Origin: Pseudotamlana agarivorans
GTDB taxonomy: Bacteria > Bacteroidota > Bacteroidia > Flavobacteriales > Flavobacteriaceae
Length of the DNA stretch: 64,000 bases
Direction of reading: 5' to 3'
Assembly: GCF_001642835.1 (NCBI RefSeq)
Contig: NZ_LXEI01000014.1
Span: forward strand, 93,988 to 157,987
In this document: in pieces, positions 37,300-46,662 of the stretch
How positions within the stretch are numbered: position 1 is the stretch's first letter
Layout: the number at the start of each line of letters is the position of its first letter
Program-made: the position numbers and the translations under genes
Notes under the pieces: generated by a model
The model's database searches: none
What the model was told of the DNA's origin: nothing
The model's input: the letters and a program-made list of their open reading frames with translations, nothing else

Positions 37300-40200
37300 T
37301 GGAACTGGAACAATTAAACGACTTGCTGAAAAAGCACGAATTAGAGTTAGTAATCGGTCTGGAAACACACGTTCGATTAAATACCAAAACCAAATTATTT
37401 TGTTCTTGCGCCAATAGCGAAATAGAACAACCAAATCAAAATATATGTTCGGTATGTACTGGACAAATGGGCGTTTTACCTGCCATTAACAAAGAAGCCG
37501 TTACTAAGGCCATTTACTTTGGAAAAGCGGTAAAATCGACTTTTTCTAACGAAGTTATTTCTTGGGATAGAAAACACTACGAATACCCAGACAACCCGAA
37601 AAACATACAAATTACACAGTTTCACAACCCTGTGATTCCTGACGGACAAGTATCTTGTTACCGTAATGATGGTTCACAATTTACGGTGAATTTAACTCAG
37701 GTACACATTGAAGAAGATGCCGCGAAATTGATGCACGAGAAGAAAATCTCATTAGTCGATTTTAACAAAGCCGGTGTACCTTTAATTGAAATTGTAACCG
37801 AGCCTTGTATTCGTCATATCGAAGATGCTTCAACCTATGCGCAGTACATTCAGCGTATTGTTCAGAATTTAAAAATATCTGAAGCCAACCTTGAAAAAGG
37901 CGAATTTAAATCGGATGTTTCGGTATCGCTTCGTAAAAAACATACTTACGAGTTAAATCCGCGTACAGAAATTAAAAACTTGAACTCGTTTAAGTTTATG
38001 GTCGATGCATTAAAAGAAGAGGTTGAAAAACAACTGAATTACTACATCGAAAACAAAGAATTTAGACCAGATCAAACCACGGTTTTATGGGATGCCGAAT
38101 TGAAGCAAACCAAAACCATGCGTAAAAAGGAATTTGAAGCTGATTACCGTTTTATTTCGGAGCCCGATTTACCTTTTGTAAGCATTAAAGAAGTGGTAGA
38201 ATCGATTGATGTCGATGTAAGCACTTTGCCTTATGCCGTAGAGTCCATCTTAATTAAAGGTGGAGTTTTACCACAAGACGCTAAGTTTTTCACAGCCGAT
38301 TCCTTACGTTCGGAAACTTTTGTTGCTATTAATAATGTGATTAAAGATCCGTCGTTTGTAGCTAAAACTTTAGTAAATAATATTGGTGCCGATGAGTATG
38401 CCGATATTCACCGTATTGAACACTTAATTGAAATCTTTCAGCTTTTTAAAGACGAGAAAATCACTTCTGTTTTAGTTCAGAATGCGATTACCGCCTATTT
38501 AAAAGACCGTAAGTTTGATTACAATAAATATTTTGAAGAAAATACCATTTCCGAATCTCAAATAGAGGAAGCGATTGCTAAAGTCATTTCAGAAAATGAA
38601 GCCATTGCTAACGATATTAAATCGGGGAACCAAGGTAAAGCAGGTATTCTTGTTGGAAAAGTCATTGCGATAATAGGAAAAGGCGCTTCAGGAAAAGTGA
38701 TTCGTGAAGGGATTTTGAGCGCCGTTGCGGGGAATAATGGCGGAAGTCCGAAGACGGATGACGTAAATACGCATCAGCCAGCAACCAACAACCAGCAACC
38801 AACAGCCAAAAAGGAAGAAGAAGTTCTACCACAAATTCCAATCGTCATAAAAGACACCTACAGAACGCATTTAATTTCTGATATTTCAGAAGAAAGCATT
38901 TCAGAAAAAGTAACACTTTCTGGTTGGGTATCTAGTGTTCGTGATCATGGGGAATTAATATTTATCGATTTACGCGATTCTAGTACACAAATTTTTCAAG
39001 TTCGCTTAAGTCGTGAGTCATTCCCAAATTTAGATGAATTGGTAAAACTTAAACCAGAGTCGGTAATTAGTGTCTCTGGAACAGTTATGCAGCGTAAAGA
39101 AGACGATTATAACGCCGCTCTACGTACCGGGAAAATCGAATTAGAGGCGAACGATTTAGAAATATTAAACCTTTCTAAAACGCTGCCTTTCGAAATAAAA
39201 AGAGCCACTAAAACGAATGAAAATGTTCGTTTTCAGTATAAATATTTAGACCACAGAAATGACGATGTGCGTCGTGTTATTGTAAATCGCCATAAGGTGA
39301 TTAAAATGATGCGCGATATTTTAGATGATCAAGATTTCTTAGAAATTGAAACGCCTATTTTAAGTGCCGGAACCGATGAAGGGGCGCGTGAATTTATCGT
39401 ACCAACCCGTAAGCAAGCCGGTTCGTTTTACACGCTACCGCAAGCACCACAACAATTCAAGCAAATGTTGATGGTTTCGGGTTACGAAAAGTATTTTCAA
39501 ATAGCACGTTGTTTTAGAGATGAAGATTCTCGTGGCGATCGCCAGCCAGAATTCACGCAATTGGATATTGAAATGGCCTATGCCAGCATGCAACAAATCA
39601 TCGATTTAAACACCAATATGTTTAATGCGATTGTTGAAAAAATATATGGTAAAAAATGGATTTTACATCCATTTGAAGTGCTTACCTACCAAGAAGCCAT
39701 GGATTATTACGGTTGCGACCGGCCAGATTTACGTTTCGGATTGAAATTACAAGACATCACCGAGATTGTAAAAGACACCACATTCCAAGTCTTTAGCAAA
39801 CCTATTGAAGAAGGTGGTATTGTAAAATGTATTAAAGTCTCTGCCGAAGAACAAGGCAACAAACGCTTATCTAAAGGGCAAATTGAAAAGTTAACGGGCA
39901 TTGCCCAACAACACGGTTTAGGTGGTTTGGCTTATATTATCGTAAATGAAAACGATTTACAATCGCCAATCATTAAATTCTTAGGTGAAGAAATTGCTGC
40001 AGGTATTATAAAAACAACCGGAGCACAGGTTGGAGACATTGTGTTCTTCTCTGCTGCCGATTATGCGACTGCAAACAAAGCCTTAGATGCCGTACGTCAA
40101 GAACTAGGAAGCATGTTACGTTTAATCAATCCTAAGGAATTAAGACCTGCTTGGGTTATTGATTTCCCAATGTTTGAGAAAACCGACGAAGGCCGTTGGA

Positions 40201-40640
40201 CCTTTACCCACAACCCATTCTCGATGCCTGCGATTTACGATTTAGATAAGCACATGAATGGCAAGGAGGAAGAAATAGGCAGCATTATCGCCCAACAATA
40301 CGATTTAATCTTAAACGGTTACGAAATTGGCGGTGGTTCTGTACGTGCCCATAAACCTGAAATTCTTGAAGCCACATACAAAAACATGGGCTACAACAAG
40401 GAAGAGATGCTAAAAAGCGTTGGCACCATGTATAAAGCCTTCCATTACGGCGCACCACCACACGGCGGCATCGCTTGGGGTGTAGACCGTTTAATGATGA
40501 TTTTAGAGAAAAAAGCATCCATTAGAGAGGTGATGGCTTTCCCAAAAACAGGAACTAGCGAAGACTTACTCTTTGGAGCTCCTTCTATCCTATCTGATAA
40601 AAAAGTTGAAGAAATGAATGTGCGTGTGATGAAGAAATAA
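37299..40640 (+). CDS. gatB/aspS: GatB-AspRS fusion: amidotransferase subunit B joined to aspartyl-tRNA synthetase
   Basis: One chain with both activities needed to make Asn-tRNA(Asn) indirectly. Seen: 1,113 residues. Residues about 12-300 are the GatB cradle, with a C-x-C...C-x-x-C cluster in KLFCSCANS...ICSVCTG and then the GatB core. About 350-485 is the YqeY-like tail. About 486-518 is a Pro/Gln/Asn/Lys-rich linker. From 521 on is a complete bacterial-type AspRS: an OB-fold with GWVSSVRDHGE (H550), FRDEDSRGDRQPEFTQLD (motif 2), an inserted GAD domain, GGGSVRAH, and GGIAWGVDRLMM (motif 3). The single frame has no stop at the junction. Fusions of this kind are known in Flavobacteriia. Confidence 0.93.
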   Translation: MELEQLNDLLKKHELELVIGLETHVRLNTKTKLFCSCANSEIEQPNQNICSVCTGQMGVLPAINKEAVTKAIYFGKAVKSTFSNEVISWDRKHYEYPDNPKNIQITQFHNPVIPDGQVSCYRNDGSQFTVNLTQVHIEEDAAKLMHEKKISLVDFNKAGVPLIEIVTEPCIRHIEDASTYAQYIQRIVQNLKISEANLEKGEFKSDVSVSLRKKHTYELNPRTEIKNLNSFKFMVDALKEEVEKQLNYYIENKEFRPDQTTVLWDAELKQTKTMRKKEFEADYRFISEPDLPFVSIKEVVESIDVDVSTLPYAVESILIKGGVLPQDAKFFTADSLRSETFVAINNVIKDPSFVAKTLVNNIGADEYADIHRIEHLIEIFQLFKDEKITSVLVQNAITAYLKDRKFDYNKYFEENTISESQIEEAIAKVISENEAIANDIKSGNQGKAGILVGKVIAIIGKGASGKVIREGILSAVAGNNGGSPKTDDVNTHQPATNNQQPTAKKEEEVLPQIPIVIKDTYRTHLISDISEESISEKVTLSGWVSSVRDHGELIFIDLRDSSTQIFQVRLSRESFPNLDELVKLKPESVISVSGTVMQRKEDDYNAALRTGKIELEANDLEILNLSKTLPFEIKRATKTNENVRFQYKYLDHRNDDVRRVIVNRHKVIKMMRDILDDQDFLEIETPILSAGTDEGAREFIVPTRKQAGSFYTLPQAPQQFKQMLMVSGYEKYFQIARCFRDEDSRGDRQPEFTQLDIEMAYASMQQIIDLNTNMFNAIVEKIYGKKWILHPFEVLTYQEAMDYYGCDRPDLRFGLKLQDITEIVKDTTFQVFSKPIEEGGIVKCIKVSAEEQGNKRLSKGQIEKLTGIAQQHGLGGLAYIIVNENDLQSPIIKFLGEEIAAGIIKTTGAQVGDIVFFSAADYATANKALDAVRQELGSMLRLINPKELRPAWVIDFPMFEKTDEGRWTFTHNPFSMPAIYDLDKHMNGKEEEIGSIIAQQYDLILNGYEIGGGSVRAHKPEILEATYKNMGYNKEEMLKSVGTMYKAFHYGAPPHGGIAWGVDRLMMILEKKASIREVMAFPKTGTSEDLLFGAPSILSDKKVEEMNVRVMKK

Positions 40641-40695
40641 ATTGCCTTTACACAAAACCAATTTTTAAATAACCTAACCCAAATCAAAACTTAAA

Positions 40696-42018
40696 ATGAA
40701 AAAATTTACTTTATTTACTATTCTATTATTGTTAGCATTTAATGTTGCTCAAGCCCAATGGAGCGAACTAGGAGGAAACAACTCTCTAACAGCTAATGAT
40801 GACATACTAGCTATTGAAACAGATGATTCAGGAAATATATACGTTGCTGGAGATTTTAAAAACTCATCAAATCAACAATATGTTTCAAAGTTTGACGGAA
40901 CTTCTTGGACAATTCTTGGCAACCCTAATTATTTTAGTTCTAGAATCCAATCAATGCATTTTACTAATGGAAAACTTTATGTTGCTGGAGGCATGAACTT
41001 TGTTGCTGTTTATGATGGCAATAGTTGGACACAATTAGGAGGTGATAATTCATTACAGGCTGATGATTCCATCAATATTGTTACTTCCGATAATAATGGA
41101 AATATTTATGCTGCAGGGTATTTTAAAAACAGTAACAATGTTCTTTATGTTGCCAAATTTGATGGAACATCATGGTCTGAGCTTGGAGGTACAGATTCTT
41201 TTAATGAAAATGGGTCTTCAATTCATGACATCGCATTTGATTCTCAAAATAATGCTTATGTGGTCGGAGATTTTTTAAATAATGGAAATGCTTATGTAGC
41301 TAAATTTGATGGAACTACCTGGACTTCCTTACCTAGCCTAAGCGGAGTTGCAGATTTTGGAGCTAATTCTTTACAAGCAATCGAAATTGATGCTAATGAT
41401 AATATTTACACAGCTGGATATTTGGTTAATGGGTCTTTCAATAACTTTGTTGCTAAATATGATGGCACTAATTGGAGTGAATTAGGAGGAGTTAATTCAC
41501 TTTCTGAATCTGGATACATATACACTTTAAATATTGACAATAACAACAATATATATATTGGTGGTAGTTTTGGTAATTCATCGGGAAATAAATACATAGC
41601 AAATTACAATGGTAATACTTGGAATGAACTAAGTGGAGATAATTCTTTAATGGCGAATGACATAATTCAAGACATGGTTATTACAAATGATAATAAGTTA
41701 GCGGTTGTTGGAAATTTTACAAATACATCAGGAAACCAATATGTTGCAATTACAGATAATCAAATTCTTTCAATTAATGATTTTCATAAAGAAAGTAAAA
41801 TATCCTTTTTAATAGATTATACTACTAACACGTTACAAATCAATCCAAATAATGAATTAATAACGGAGTTGTCTATCTATGCCATAAACGGACAAAAGTT
41901 AAAATCATACGGCAAAGAAATTTTAAATATTGATATATCTACTTTGAGTGAAGGTTTTTATCTATTAAATATAAAAACTAGCAATGAAATAATTACTAGA
42001 AAATTTATTAAGAAATAA
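40696..42018 (+). CDS. Secreted beta-propeller-like repeat protein with T9SS sorting domain
   Basis: Exported cell-surface or secreted protein of unknown ligand. Seen: 440 residues; signal peptide ending AQAQ-W; six or so repeats of about 50-58 residues, each with a WSELGGxNSL start, a D-x-(D/N)-x-N-x-Y-V-A-G turn and a Y-V-A-K-F-D-G-T-x-W end, typical of blade-like repeats; then a C-terminal type A T9SS domain (about 370-440) ending in GFYLLNIKTSNEIITRKFIKK-type sequence. Export therefore needs a T9SS, not encoded in the window. Codon use is more AT-rich than in the preceding operon. Confidence 0.85.
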   Translation: MKKFTLFTILLLLAFNVAQAQWSELGGNNSLTANDDILAIETDDSGNIYVAGDFKNSSNQQYVSKFDGTSWTILGNPNYFSSRIQSMHFTNGKLYVAGGMNFVAVYDGNSWTQLGGDNSLQADDSINIVTSDNNGNIYAAGYFKNSNNVLYVAKFDGTSWSELGGTDSFNENGSSIHDIAFDSQNNAYVVGDFLNNGNAYVAKFDGTTWTSLPSLSGVADFGANSLQAIEIDANDNIYTAGYLVNGSFNNFVAKYDGTNWSELGGVNSLSESGYIYTLNIDNNNNIYIGGSFGNSSGNKYIANYNGNTWNELSGDNSLMANDIIQDMVITNDNKLAVVGNFTNTSGNQYVAITDNQILSINDFHKESKISFLIDYTTNTLQINPNNELITELSIYAINGQKLKSYGKEILNIDISTLSEGFYLLNIKTSNEIITRKFIKK

Positions 42019-42148
42019 TTACACTAAAAAAATGAGAGGTTAAACAAAAAGTGTTAAAACAGTCTGCCTATGTTTATTAATAAAAAAGATAAAATCTAAA
42101 TAAATAAATTCTTTATAACCTCTCTTCATAACAACATAAATACAAGTT

Positions 42149-42186
42149 AAATCCCGATAGGTACGCCTATTGGGATTTTGTTTTTT
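42149..42186 (+). terminator. Intrinsic terminator downstream of the T9SS cargo gene
   Basis: AAATCCCGATAGG (42149-42161) pairs with CCTATTGGGATTT (42166-42178) around a TACG loop, with one G-T pair, then a T-run. It lies 130 nt after the stop, so the transcript would have a long 3' end. Confidence 0.85.
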
Positions 42187-42303
42187 GTAGGATTTTTTAC
42201 ATTTATATTTACGGAGAAATTATAACATAATGCCTTTTAATTTGAATTGTAAATAGAACTGAAAAGGTATTTGTAATATAAACTGTGTGAAATATTGAAT
42301 AAA

Positions 42304-42815
42304 ATGAATAAAAAAGTAATAATAATTTTTCTAATCTACTTTATACAGTCTATTGCAACTTCTTGTTGTTCTTGTGATTGCGACCCAATAAATACATTTG
42401 AAAAAACGTACAATGATTTGGATTTATAAGATTGGGATACTTCTGGATTTCAAAATACAGAAGTATTAAATTCTGCTTATAAAAATGCTTTCGGATTAAC
42501 AGTTTCTATACAATTTGAATTAAATCAAATTTCATATTCAAAACCAATATGGAATATAAGCTCATTTGGATTTACATCGGCATATGCAATGAGTGATTGT
42601 GATTGTCCTATGGATGAGTATATCACTTTAGACCCTATCGTTTCAATAAAAATAAATGTAGTAAATTTGAAATTCGGGAAGATTGGCTGGATGGATTTCA
42701 AGTGGACATGTCAGAATATGACAATATTCCAGATAGATCTTTATTTACGGTTATAATCTCTCTGGAATCAGGGGCTGAAATAGTAAATAAAACTCAAGAA
42801 ATAGCCTTTGAATAA
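42304..42815 (+). pseudogene. Broken lipoprotein gene (premature stop and frameshift)
   Basis: An ATG at 42304 opens a lipoprotein signal (C21 in SIATSC, then a C-C-x-C-D-C run). The frame meets TAA at 42427-42429 but reads on as plausible coding sequence (DWDTSGFQNTEVLNS...) until about 42660. There the coding signal moves to another frame (CSKFEIREDWLDGFQVDMSEYD) and ends at TAA 42813-42815. Two lesions are needed to explain it. Original protein would be about 170 residues. Family not recognised. Sequencing error is possible for either lesion but less likely for both. Confidence 0.6.
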
Positions 42816-42860
42816 AATACTTTACACAGCTTTGACTGTAAATTAAACCAACCTAAAACA

Positions 42861-43457
42861 ATGACCCCAAAACAAGCAGAAAGGATTCAAAATAAAATTA
42901 AAAAAATTAAAAAGGAGCTTGCTGCTGATAAAAAACATTGGGGTGGCTACTATCATGACGGTCGAGGCCTTAGATATTTACCGCCTGCGTTATATTTAAA
43001 AATAAACGATTATACGGGCGCTTTACGCTATTTTAATTGGTTTAATAAAAACTTCCCCGAAGACTCTTGCTATCCAATTTTTCTATTTGAGTGGACAATA
43101 ACGCTTTTCAAAAGGAAAAAGATTAAAGATGCTGAAAAAAAGGCTTTAGAAACTTTTTGCTGCAATCGATTTATAATTGATGTGTTTTTAGGCAATGAAT
43201 TAATTCATTTAGATAATTCCGAAAATGCCAATTGGGAATATTCAAGCATCGCAGAAAACTTAGAATATTCTAAAGATCAAGAAGAACTCCATGATTTTAC
43301 GATATGGTTGAAAGACTTTACAACCACCAAGACATTTGATGATTTCACTAATAAATTCTTCGAAATTGAAACAGCGTTAGAAAATGAAGATTCGGAAGCG
43401 AAAAGATCAAAACTTATGGATGAACAATTTCAAATGCTTGAAAACTTGAAATCATAA
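42861..43457 (+). CDS. Protein of unknown function, helical
   Basis: Not recognised. Seen: 198 residues; no signal peptide or membrane segment, so cytosolic; a Lys-rich N-terminus with coiled-coil character; a middle region with a TPR-like pattern (LKINDYTGALRYFNWFNKNFP and KIKDAEKKALETFCC); and an acidic, helical C-terminus. The TPR resemblance is weak. Lies in an AT-rich stretch next to a pseudogene; convergent with the histidine kinase. Confidence 0.6.
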   Translation: MTPKQAERIQNKIKKIKKELAADKKHWGGYYHDGRGLRYLPPALYLKINDYTGALRYFNWFNKNFPEDSCYPIFLFEWTITLFKRKKIKDAEKKALETFCCNRFIIDVFLGNELIHLDNSENANWEYSSIAENLEYSKDQEELHDFTIWLKDFTTTKTFDDFTNKFFEIETALENEDSEAKRSKLMDEQFQMLENLKS

Positions 43458-43520
43458 GCATTTTCCATGAACTCGTGGATTAAAAAATCAGAATCATGAC
43501 ATAAAAAATATGCTCAACTT

Positions 43521-44735
43521 CTAATTAGGGCTATAATGCTTCAGAATAGAAAAGGAAAAAGTACTTCCTTGGCCCATTTCAGAGGACACACTTATTTCTC
43601 CACCTAGATTATCTATAAGATTCTTTACTGTAGCCAGACCGATACCTGTGCCTATATTACCATATTTATCTTCGGAACCCGCAATGCTAAATAGATTAAA
43701 GATTTTAGAAATGAACTTGTCAGGAATCCCATCGCCATTATCTGCTACAGAAAACAAATATTCTGTTTCTGTTTCCGAAATTGTAATGGTAATTTCTGTT
43801 TTTGGCTTTTTATTATACTTTATCGAATTCGTTACTAAATTCACCAAAACCTGCATTAAAGCTGATTTATTTGTTTTTATTTCCGTGACATTTCCTTCTA
43901 GATGAAAAGATACCGTATGATCTAGATTGGTAATCTGTTTCAATTCGGTTAGAATATCATCAACTAAAATGGCTTCATTTTGCTTGCTTAGTATTTCATC
44001 ATTATTATAAAATTTTAATAAGCCATCGATGTAATTTTTTAATGTATATGAAGAGGTCTTGAGGTATTCCAAATATTGCTGAGAATCTTCGTCTAAAGCG
44101 TCCTGATTTTTGCTTTCTAGCAATTCGGTTAATGAAATAATATTGGATAATGGCGATTTAAGATCGTGGGATACCACCCTGGCAAACTTTTTTAAGTTGT
44201 CATTCCTTTTCTTTAAATTTTCCTGAAGCTGCATCAGTTTTATGTTTTGAAACCGCTGCTCGAATAAATGAGCAACTTGCTTGGCCATGACTATTAAAGC
44301 ATTTTTCTGCTCTTCTGTTAGCCTTCTCGGCTTGGTATCATAAACACAAAGGGTTCCTAATTTATAACCATCGGTATTAACGACTGGAACACCTGCATAG
44401 AAAATCGCTTGAAAATCTATTACTAAAGGGTTATCATGAAAACGAATATCCTCCCGTGAATCTTCGATGATGGTTATCACATCATCAGAATTAATAGCAT
44501 GCCCACAAAATGACACATTCCTAGGCGATTCATTAAATGGCACACCATGATGCGATTTCAAAAAATTACGATCTCTGTCTAATAAAGACACTAATGAGAT
44601 GGGAACCTCGCATATATAAGCCATCAAAGCCGTAATATTATCGTAACTTTCCTCTGGCAAGGTATCTAATAGCTGATATTTATTAACTGCTAACTGCCTT
44701 TCGTATTCATTTTTAGGTAATTCAGGACTTATCAT
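43521..44735 (-). CDS. GAF-domain sensor histidine kinase
   Basis: Soluble signal-transduction kinase; ligand and partner unknown. Seen: 404 residues; no membrane segment; GAF domain about 20-160 (SLVSLLDRDRNFLKSHHG, FCGHAI, LGTLCVYDTKPR); a coiled coil; HisKA with phosphoacceptor H190 in VVSHDLKSPLSN; HATPase_c with N-box LVTNSIKYN, G1 DNGDGIP and G2 GTGIGLAT. All kinase boxes are intact. No response regulator is adjacent, so this is an orphan kinase. Confidence 0.92.
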   Translation of the reverse strand: MISPELPKNEYERQLAVNKYQLLDTLPEESYDNITALMAYICEVPISLVSLLDRDRNFLKSHHGVPFNESPRNVSFCGHAINSDDVITIIEDSREDIRFHDNPLVIDFQAIFYAGVPVVNTDGYKLGTLCVYDTKPRRLTEEQKNALIVMAKQVAHLFEQRFQNIKLMQLQENLKKRNDNLKKFARVVSHDLKSPLSNIISLTELLESKNQDALDEDSQQYLEYLKTSSYTLKNYIDGLLKFYNNDEILSKQNEAILVDDILTELKQITNLDHTVSFHLEGNVTEIKTNKSALMQVLVNLVTNSIKYNKKPKTEITITISETETEYLFSVADNGDGIPDKFISKIFNLFSIAGSEDKYGNIGTGIGLATVKNLIDNLGGEISVSSEMGQGSTFSFSILKHYSPN

Positions 44736-44965
44736 TGGGAGCGAAAATTTCTTATTAAAATAACCTATATCTTTATAATATCCTAAAATAACATGATGCC
44801 ATTTAATATATTATGTAATTATAACTACGAAACGAAGTGGCTAACATTTGATATAGGCGGTTTGCAGCTATTCACTCATAAACTTTAACATCTAAATCCG
44901 ACATTTACCATATCATTAAGAATATTTCCCTTTAACTTTAAAATCTTAAATCTTAAAATTTCATT

Positions 44966-45502
44966 ATGAAAAACTCAACTTTTATTTCAAGCCTTGCTTT
45001 GGCATGCTTATTATTTTTATCTACTAACGTGAATGCTCAAAAATTCGCGAAATTAGACAAGAGTCCGTTAGACGTTACGGCCTATCCAACTAGCAACAAA
45101 GAACCAAACAAACTCATGAAAGTGGTTTATAGCCGCCCACAACTTAAAGGTCGCGAGTTAAGTAAATTGGCACCAAACGATAAAGTATGGAGAACAGGAG
45201 CTAACGAAGCGCCGGTGATTACTTTGTATAAAGACATGAAAATTGACGGAAAAGCTATAAAAGCAGGTGAATATTCTTTGTTTACCATTCCTGGAGAAAA
45301 AACTTGGACCATCATATTAAGTAAAGATATTAATGTGTGGGGTGCTTACGCTTATAATGAAGCCAATGATGTGGTGCGTGTTAAAGCTGATGTTTCTACT
45401 GCAAATGATGCTGTTGAAGCTTTTTCAATGGCTTTTGATGAAAAAGGAACGCTGTTTTTAGCTTGGGACAAAACAAGAGTTTCTGTTCCTTTTACAAAAT
45501 AA
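44966..45502 (+). CDS. Secreted DUF2911 protein
   Basis: Unknown function. Seen: 178 residues; signal peptide ending VNAQ-K; mature part with VVYSRPQLKGRELSKLAP, VWRTGANEAPVITLYKDM, AGEYSLFTIPGEKTWTIILSKD and a final SMAFDEKGTLFLAWDKTRVSVPF. The GANE and YSLFTIPG phrases are DUF2911 landmarks. Envelope or periplasmic by signal peptide. Single gene ending at a hairpin shared with the convergent DUF202 gene. Confidence 0.85.
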   Translation: MKNSTFISSLALACLLFLSTNVNAQKFAKLDKSPLDVTAYPTSNKEPNKLMKVVYSRPQLKGRELSKLAPNDKVWRTGANEAPVITLYKDMKIDGKAIKAGEYSLFTIPGEKTWTIILSKDINVWGAYAYNEANDVVRVKADVSTANDAVEAFSMAFDEKGTLFLAWDKTRVSVPFTK

Positions 45503-45512
45503 GTTATAGGAT

Positions 45513-45549
45513 TTAGGCTATATACTTTACGTTAAAGCATATAGCCTAA
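45513..45549. terminator. Long hairpin between convergent DUF2911 and DUF202 genes
   Basis: TTAGGCTATAT (45513-45523) pairs with ATATAGCCTAA (45539-45549), and inside it CTTTA pairs with TAAAG around CGT, giving a nearly continuous 16-bp stem with one mismatch. It lacks a clear U-run on either strand, so termination or mRNA protection are both possible. Confidence 0.6.
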
Positions 45550-45552
45550 CAC

Positions 45553-45864
45553 CTATTTATCTTTAGCTTCTTCAGACATATAGTACAGCTTTTTCAAGCT
45601 TTTCTTCAGCAGTCTAAAACGCATCACTCCTATCACTAAAAAGAGGATACAAAACACCAAACACACTAAGGCAAAGTATTTAAAATTCGGATAGCCTTTT
45701 AATTCAAAAAAGGCAAAAGCTCCAATGAGCAAGTACAAAGATGACCTAATGTAAGATAATAAGGTACGTTCATTTGCCAAACGGGTACGTTCAATAGCTA
45801 AATAATCTCTTAGGATAACTTTTTCATCTGGTTTAAAATCACGACCAAAACGTAAGAGTTTCAT
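45553..45864 (-). CDS. DUF202 small membrane protein
   Basis: DUF202 proteins are small multi-span membrane proteins of unknown function. Seen: 103 residues; the DUF202 opening RDYLAIERTRLANERTLLSYIRSSL; two membrane segments (about 46-60 and 68-88); a short basic tail. It starts 11 nt after queE in the same direction, so the two are likely co-transcribed, with no functional link visible. Confidence 0.85.
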   Translation of the reverse strand: MKLLRFGRDFKPDEKVILRDYLAIERTRLANERTLLSYIRSSLYLLIGAFAFFELKGYPNFKYFALVCLVFCILFLVIGVMRFRLLKKSLKKLYYMSEEAKDK

Positions 45865-45875
45865 GAGTTACTTTT

Positions 45876-46505
45876 TTAAGGGATGTTCAAATATTTATGA
45901 GTTTGTAGCGATACTTTCCATTTCGGATTAGCCATCACATAATCCACTATTTCAGGCACTACTTTATCGCGTTTACTCCACTCCGGTTGTAGGTACAAGA
46001 TACAATTTTTATTCACTTTTGCCGCTTGTTCTTCCGCGAAGCGAAAATCATCCTTGTTATAAACAATCACTTTTAACTCATTGGCATTGTCGTAAACCTC
46101 TTGCGTTGGCAGCTTCATTTTTTTTGGAGATAAACAAATCCAATCCCAAACACCGGTTAATTTATATGCACCCGAAGTTTCAATATGCACTTGCAATCCT
46201 TTAGCTTTTAATTGCGTAGTAAGCGGGGTCATATCCCAGGTTAAAGGCTCTCCTCCAGTGACTACAATGGTATCACTATATTTTGCTGCGTTTTCAACAA
46301 TTTTAGCGGTTTCGGTTGGAGGATGTAACTCGGCATTCCAGCTTTCTTTAACATCACACCAATGGCAACCTACATCGCAACCACCAACACGAATAAAATA
46401 AGCTGCCGTTCCTTTATGGAAACCTTCCCCTTGAATGGTATAAAACTCTTCCATTAAAGGCAGCATTTCCCCTTTATCAACCTGTGATTTTATCTCTTCT
46501 TTCAT
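45876..46505 (-). CDS. queE: 7-carboxy-7-deazaguanine synthase
   Basis: Radical-SAM ring contraction step of the queuosine/7-deazaguanine pathway. Seen: 209 residues; the 4Fe-4S cluster motif C43-x3-C47-x2-C50 (CDVGCHWC); FYTIQGEGFHKG before it; and VTGGEPLTW, the SAM-binding GGEP. I chose the ATG at 46505. A TTG at 46514 would extend the frame by three codons but overlaps a consensus -7 promoter box. No other que gene lies in the window. Confidence 0.93.
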   Translation of the reverse strand: MKEEIKSQVDKGEMLPLMEEFYTIQGEGFHKGTAAYFIRVGGCDVGCHWCDVKESWNAELHPPTETAKIVENAAKYSDTIVVTGGEPLTWDMTPLTTQLKAKGLQVHIETSGAYKLTGVWDWICLSPKKMKLPTQEVYDNANELKVIVYNKDDFRFAEEQAAKVNKNCILYLQPEWSKRDKVVPEIVDYVMANPKWKVSLQTHKYLNIP

Positions 46506-46511
46506 AAGCTG

Positions 46512-46519
46512 CAAAGATA
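46512..46519 (-). promoter_or_regulatory. Candidate -7 box (TATCTTTG) placed for a leaderless queE mRNA
   Basis: Minus strand, exact TAnnTTTG match. Its last base is separated from the queE ATG by only 6 nt, so the transcript would begin at or next to the start codon. Confidence 0.55.
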
Positions 46520-46662
46520 CATATTACTTATTTCAAATTCTTGCTTTTAGATTTCAAATTAATTCAGCTCAATAAATGGCCTTTTAGAGCATGGTAAACT
46601 AATTTTTTCATTCTTTTTATTTCGTGTATTTTTAAGAACTGATTTAAACAAAAACATAATCC

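Noticed and set aside
40285..40687. Two minus-strand frames over the 3' end of gatB/aspS
   Set aside because: They lie opposite the AspRS motif 3 region, which is strongly conserved on the plus strand.
40696..43457. Possible genomic island from AT-richness and a pseudogene
   Set aside because: No tRNA junction, integrase, direct repeats or clear compositional break could be shown; recorded only as a less conserved stretch.
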